A DNA stretch of 64,000 nucleotides from Collybia mongolica (Eukaryota; Basidiomycota; Agaricomycetes; Agaricales; Clitocybaceae), in NCBI GenBank assembly GCA_013420905.1, contig JAAXNY010000005.1, positions 3,472,001 to 3,536,000 of the forward strand, read 5' to 3'. Positions 60,125 through 64,000 of this stretch are shown here, one piece after another. The notes below the pieces were generated by a model, which did not search any database, was not told the DNA's origin, and worked only from the letters and a program-made list of their open reading frames with translations. The position numbers and the translations under genes were made by a program. Each line of letters starts with the position of its first letter. Position 1 is the stretch's first letter.

Positions 60125-62296
60125 AAGTTTCCCGACAATAGTCCAACATTCTGTAAAGTGTCCGCCACTTCCCTCGTTACACGCGAACACAATGTCACAT
60201 TGTGCATATCCTTCAACCTCGGTGGGGACCGTGCCTGTCGTGGCCACGTCCCTGGCTCAACTCTCAAACACCGGTGCTCCTTCTGCGGAGACTCTAATCA
60301 CTTTGCCCTTGCGTTCTCCTGTCGATCGGCAAGCATTGTCGCAGGTCCTGTCTAAAATTGTTACACCTTATCACGCAGATGCCTTTGAACATGAGCTCTC
60401 TTCTCTGGGCTTATTAAATAATTTTCCGTTTCTTGCAGAGCGCATTCGACATGGTTTCCCAATCACAAAAGGCTCCTTTCACTTTCCCACCACTCGCACT
60501 CCCCCAAACCATTTCTCATGTCTGGGTTATGAAGACTTTCTCAATTCCTTCCTCTGCGACGAGATCCAGTTGGGTCGCATTTCTGGTCCCTTTTCTCTTG
60601 AAGAGATGGACATTATCTTTGGCGAAACATTTGTCACCACTCCCTTCATTTTAGCTATCGAGAAACGAGGACTGGGTCAACCCGACAAGATTCGTGTTTG
60701 TCGACACTCTTCCAAGGTTTATGAAGATGGGTTCTCTGTCAATGACTTCATCAATTCGGATGACTTCTCCACCGTCTGGACTACTGCTGCAGATGTCGCT
60801 GACATTGTATGTCCTTTTTCGCCACCCTCCCTTCTCAGACATCTTAGTATCATAGTTGTTATGTTCTTCCTGACCTACACTTCCTTCCTTGCTCTCTGGG
60901 GCTTTCCTTCCTTGCCTACTGGTGGCCTTCCTTCCTTGCCCTCTGGTGGCCTTCCCTTTCTTACACTTCGAATGAGCCCCTCTTTTTCTTCTATATCCTT
61001 TGGGCCATTCTTCCTTAATTGACATGTCTTGTACTTGTCATCGCCTGTACCATAGGCTGAATCAGATACCTTTTTACTTACCTGTATCCCTTCAAGGTTG
61101 CCTCGGCCCCTGATGGCGCGGAAGCGTGTGGTCTGGACATTGAGGCCGCATATCGCACCACACCTGTTCTCCCCAGTCACAAACGTGCAATGGCGGTCAC
61201 CCATCGGGGCAGGTTCTTTGTCGAACATTGCGTCACCTTTGGTGTTGCCTCGGCACATGGTCTCCAGGGTGAAATTGCAGATGGTGTAATTGAAATCTGG
61301 AAAAGGAAAAATGTTGGACCTTTTGCAAAATGGGTGGACGACATTGTTACTCTCCGTCTCCCTTCCTCATCTGGGTCCTTTCCCTCTCCCTTCTCACACT
61401 ATATGTTTGATTACGATCGGCAGTCTGCACTTGACCTCATCGCCCACCTCGGTGTCCCATGGCACAAATCGAAGGGTCATGATTTCTCCCCTATTTTTCA
61501 GTTTGTCGGTTTCACCTTTTCACTGCAGGACCGCTCTGTAACCATCTCGGAGGAAAAACGCTTGAAAAACAAAGGCCGTGTCGACTCTGCACTGGCCATG
61601 TTCACTCATGCCCGGATGACTCTAAGGGACATCCAGAAGTTGTTTGGATCCCTGTCTCACCTCACATTTGTATACCTGGACATGCGTTCTTTCCTTCCAC
61701 CCCTCTCTCAATTTGCATCCTCGTTCTCCCCTAATCCACATGCTTCCCGTTATCCTCCTCCTTCTGTCATCTCTTCCCTTCGGTCTTGGGCTGTGGCTCT
61801 TGCTTCCCCTGCTCCTATCCGAAACCTGACCCCAAAAGGACCTCCCCTTGATATTGACCTATGGGTTGACGCCTCCACATCTTGGGGGATTGGGATTGTA
61901 ATCGGAACCAAGTGGGCAGGATGGAAACTTTTACCTCGCTGGAGGTCTAATGGTCGTGACATTGGATGGCTCGAGACACTAGCTGTTGAGCTCGCCGCCT
62001 TGCTTTTAGGTAACCTCGGTTACCACGATTCACATCTTCTGTTATGATCTGACAACCAAGGTGTTATTGGTGCACATGACAAAGGTCGCAGTCGCAACTT
62101 TGAGTCTAATCTTTCTATTCGTCGTACAGGAGTGATCATGGCCGCTGCTAACATATCTTTCTCCCTACTTTATGTCCCTTCTGATGAAAACCGGGCGGAT
62201 CCCATCTCACGCGGCGTTCTGGGAGCACAGGTGGACATGATCCTTTCTTCCTTATCTTTACCAGAAGAAATTGCCCCATACTTCTTAGTCAAATAG
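60124..62296 (+). pseudogene. Gag remnant and reverse transcriptase-RNase H, right copy
   Basis: It opens with the gag tail (60124-60355: SLVTREHNVTLCISFNLG and the CSFCGDSNH knuckle) overlapping the RT start region. RT exon 1 runs to 60806, the intron-like interval is 60807-61096, and the frame resumes as VASAPDGAEACGLDIEAAYR. PFAKWVDDIVTLRL lies near 61320-61360. The RNase H part is broken by the TGA at 62045-62047, as in the left copy, before SDNQGVIGAHDKG, and the frame ends with TAG at 62294-62296. Without the gag start this copy has lost its normal 5' end. Confidence 0.7.
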
Positions 62297-62427
62297 GTAC
62301 TATAAATATTCCCCTAAAGATTTCACTATCAGAATTAGCCGGATTTGGGTCGTTCTTCTTGAAACACTTGTTCCCCTATTTTTAAGCCATTTAATACTTG
62401 ACCACGAACATCTCTCTTGTGTTCAAC

Positions 62428-63663
62428 ATGAATTCGTTTGACTGCACCTTCCCCATTCCTCCTGTCCAACACACCCATCCCACCACCATTTTTCGTAAAC
62501 CTAAAAAAGGGAACACCATTGATACCTCACCTCATCGTCCTGCCATACCTGCAAAACTGTGTTTGTCATGTTGGTCAACTCCCTATTCCCTACGTCACCA
62601 ATCCTTCAACAGTGTGCTATTCTCTGTTGAGTCACACGAACGGTTAATTGATGTTGCTCTCGCAAGCCTTGCACCTGAAACACGCTCAACATATGCTGCC
62701 GGGTTACTTCGTTTCTCGCAATTCTTTGACAAATACAAAGTTGACGAAGATCTCCGAATGCCTGCCTCTAGTAACTTACTGTCCATGTTTCTGGCCGAAT
62801 TCGCAGCTGGTTCTGTTTCATTAGACTGTGCAAACAACTGGCTGGCGGGAATCCACTTCTGGCATAACATACACGGGGCACCTTGGTTTGGTTCCACTGA
62901 CCAGATACGGACCTTGACAAAGGGTGTGAAGAAACTAGTACCACCAGATAGCAAACGACCTCTCCGATCACCAGTCACTATGGCTCACATGTATGCACTC
63001 CGACTAGCACTGTCTCCTTCCAATTCAAAAGACATTGCCATGCTCGCCCTAGCCGAAACGACTTTCTGGGGCACATGCCGCCTGGGAGAGATGGTACCCT
63101 CATCTCTAGGAGTATACGATCCTGTGCACCACGTCAAAAAAGGTGTTTCAGTTTCAAAAGATATATCACGCTCCAATGTTCCCTTCCTCTCATTCCACAT
63201 TCCCTGGTCTAAAACAACAGGATTCGATGGCGCTGACATTAGCCTAGTCTCACGCAATGACCTCAGCAACCCCACCCAAGCCTTTTTATGGCACCGGGAC
63301 GTTAACTCATCGGTACTGGATGATGCGCCCCTTTTCGCATATGAGACACCAGATGGTAGCTGGAATGCTTGGACCCGTGACTCCTTCTTGGATGCTTGTA
63401 ACGCCATCTGGTCAACTGCTGGTTTAGAGACTCTCCACGGCCACTCCTTTCGCATTGGCAATGTCACAGAACTCCTACTACAGGGAATCGAACCTGCGAT
63501 TGTGGCAGTGAAAGGTCGTTGGAAAACACGAGCCAGCTTTCTTCGTTATTGGCGTAATATTCAAGAGATCCTACCTTTGTTCTTAAACAAGGACGACAAC
63601 ACAACATTGCTTCGACTTCAAGCATCATTTATTGCATATGAAAAATCGAAGATTGTTAGTTAA
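62428..63663 (+). CDS. Retrotransposon tyrosine recombinase, right copy
   Basis: The same 411-codon protein as the left copy (54630-55865), from the ATG at 62428 to TAA at 63661-63663. It has CRLGEM, HGHSFRIGN and SFLRYWRNIQ, giving the complete R..HxxR..Y active site. Two intact, identical recombinase genes in opposite orientation could in principle act on each other's termini; that is inference. Confidence 0.85.
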   Translation: MNSFDCTFPIPPVQHTHPTTIFRKPKKGNTIDTSPHRPAIPAKLCLSCWSTPYSLRHQSFNSVLFSVESHERLIDVALASLAPETRSTYAAGLLRFSQFFDKYKVDEDLRMPASSNLLSMFLAEFAAGSVSLDCANNWLAGIHFWHNIHGAPWFGSTDQIRTLTKGVKKLVPPDSKRPLRSPVTMAHMYALRLALSPSNSKDIAMLALAETTFWGTCRLGEMVPSSLGVYDPVHHVKKGVSVSKDISRSNVPFLSFHIPWSKTTGFDGADISLVSRNDLSNPTQAFLWHRDVNSSVLDDAPLFAYETPDGSWNAWTRDSFLDACNAIWSTAGLETLHGHSFRIGNVTELLLQGIEPAIVAVKGRWKTRASFLRYWRNIQEILPLFLNKDDNTTLLRLQASFIAYEKSKIVS

Positions 63664-63840
63664 CCATACATTATTCTGCCCTTTTCAAAAATCTTAAACT
63701 CCCTTCACACATCTCTTTGGGGTAGTCGCCCTAACACGACCGTAATAAGCTGCGCTCTGGGATGGTTGGTTCGTGTCAGGTTTTTGTACACCCTCCAATC
63801 TGCGCTCAAGAACTCCGGGGTCTCCCCCCGGCTCTTCCCC

Positions 63841-63903
63841 AAACCCAAAATATACCAGTTTATATTTTGGTCTGTTCCTATACATAAGAAACAACTAGAA
63901 AGC
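63841..63903. other. Unique spacer between the right retrotransposon end and the direct repeat
   Basis: 63 bp of AT-rich sequence with no counterpart beside the left copy. It includes a short inverted repeat (AAAATATA..TATATTTT). Confidence 0.4.
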
Positions 63904-64000
63904 TAGTAGTTTAAAATAAGTGAAGATGAACTGGTGAAGAGTCACGCAACGATAAACGGATGGCTTTGTAGGCGTGGGAAAAAACAACTCTTGTCTTCCT
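63904..64000 (+). repeat. 97-bp direct repeat, right copy, cut by the window end
   Basis: Same sequence and orientation as 54187-54283 (coordinate difference 9717). It continues to the last base, so its true length is unknown. Confidence 0.85.

Larger units (their letters stand above)
60124..63840 (+). mobile_element. Tyrosine-recombinase retrotransposon, right copy, 5'-truncated
   Basis: This is the reverse complement of 54453-58169 (left plus right coordinate = 118293). The encoded recombinase and RT-RNase H proteins are identical where they overlap. I found one base difference (54477 versus 63816). It starts inside gag, so the first two-thirds of gag are missing. It ends with half of the terminal hairpin (63764-63832) and GGCTCTTCCCC, then unrelated AT-rich DNA. 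Truncated at the 5' end and next to the phytase fragment, it is not autonomous. Confidence 0.8.

Noticed and set aside
59846..60247. Continuous minus-strand frame joining retrotransposon antisense sequence to phytase
   Set aside because: It crosses a repeat junction and reads the gag/RT region on the wrong strand; only 59659-60124 is phytase-like.
54187..64000. Treating the large inverted repeat as a pure assembly artefact
   Set aside because: The arms have different flanks, one copy is longer, and at least one base differs; still, only long reads can settle it.

Overview
The window is nuclear DNA from a filamentous basidiomycete, most likely a mushroom-forming agaricomycete. Genes are dense and lie on both strands. 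Most have several spliceosomal introns, many of about 45-70 nt, with GT..AG ends and CTNAY-like branch sites. The protein families are fungal housekeeping ones, alongside basidiomycete-type mobile DNA. There is no operon structure and nothing bacterial.

1-30680: an edge-truncated Q/S/P-rich coiled-coil protein (-) diverges from a mitochondrial NDUFAF5-type complex I assembly factor (+). Then come Trm10 tRNA m1G9 methyltransferase (-), diverging from acyl-protein thioesterase 1 (+); a small PPxY membrane protein (+); a gene-poor stretch holding the decayed remains of a 7-TM membrane protein gene; a Whi3-type two-RRM RNA-binding protein (+); and the PP4 regulatory subunit Psy2/PP4R3 (-). Psy2 diverges from a Tom20 gene (+) whose exons splice in phase into a downstream SET-domain methyltransferase. 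Next are a large uncharacterised serine-rich protein (-), a CLPTM1 homologue (-), a 990-bp Tigger/pogo-like DNA transposon remnant and a small conserved unknown (-).

30681-54186: a gene-empty stretch, then 14-3-3 (+), the GPI inositol-deacylase Bst1 (+), a KDM5-type H3K4 demethylase with JmjN, ARID, JmjC and PHD domains (+), an Alr1/Mnr2-type CorA magnesium transporter (-), two intron-containing tRNA-Arg(UCU) genes (+), a Uds1-domain coiled-coil protein (-) and the ERMES subunit Mdm34 (+).

54187-64000: a composite repeat region. Two copies of a tyrosine-recombinase retrotransposon (gag, RT-RNase H, tyrosine recombinase; DIRS/Ngaro class) lie in inverted orientation with arms of about 3.7 kb that look nearly identical. 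They flank a fragment of about 465 bp of a histidine acid phosphatase (phytase) gene whose four exon pieces and three introns are still in phase. A 97-bp direct repeat brackets the whole structure, and its right copy runs off the window end.

The most notable observations are the Tom20/SET shared-exon arrangement, the inverted retrotransposon pair around the phytase fragment, an intron-like insert inside the RT gene of both copies, and the Tigger-like element with clear TIRs and TA target duplication. Exon boundaries were read by eye. Gene spans run from start codon to stop codon and include introns.
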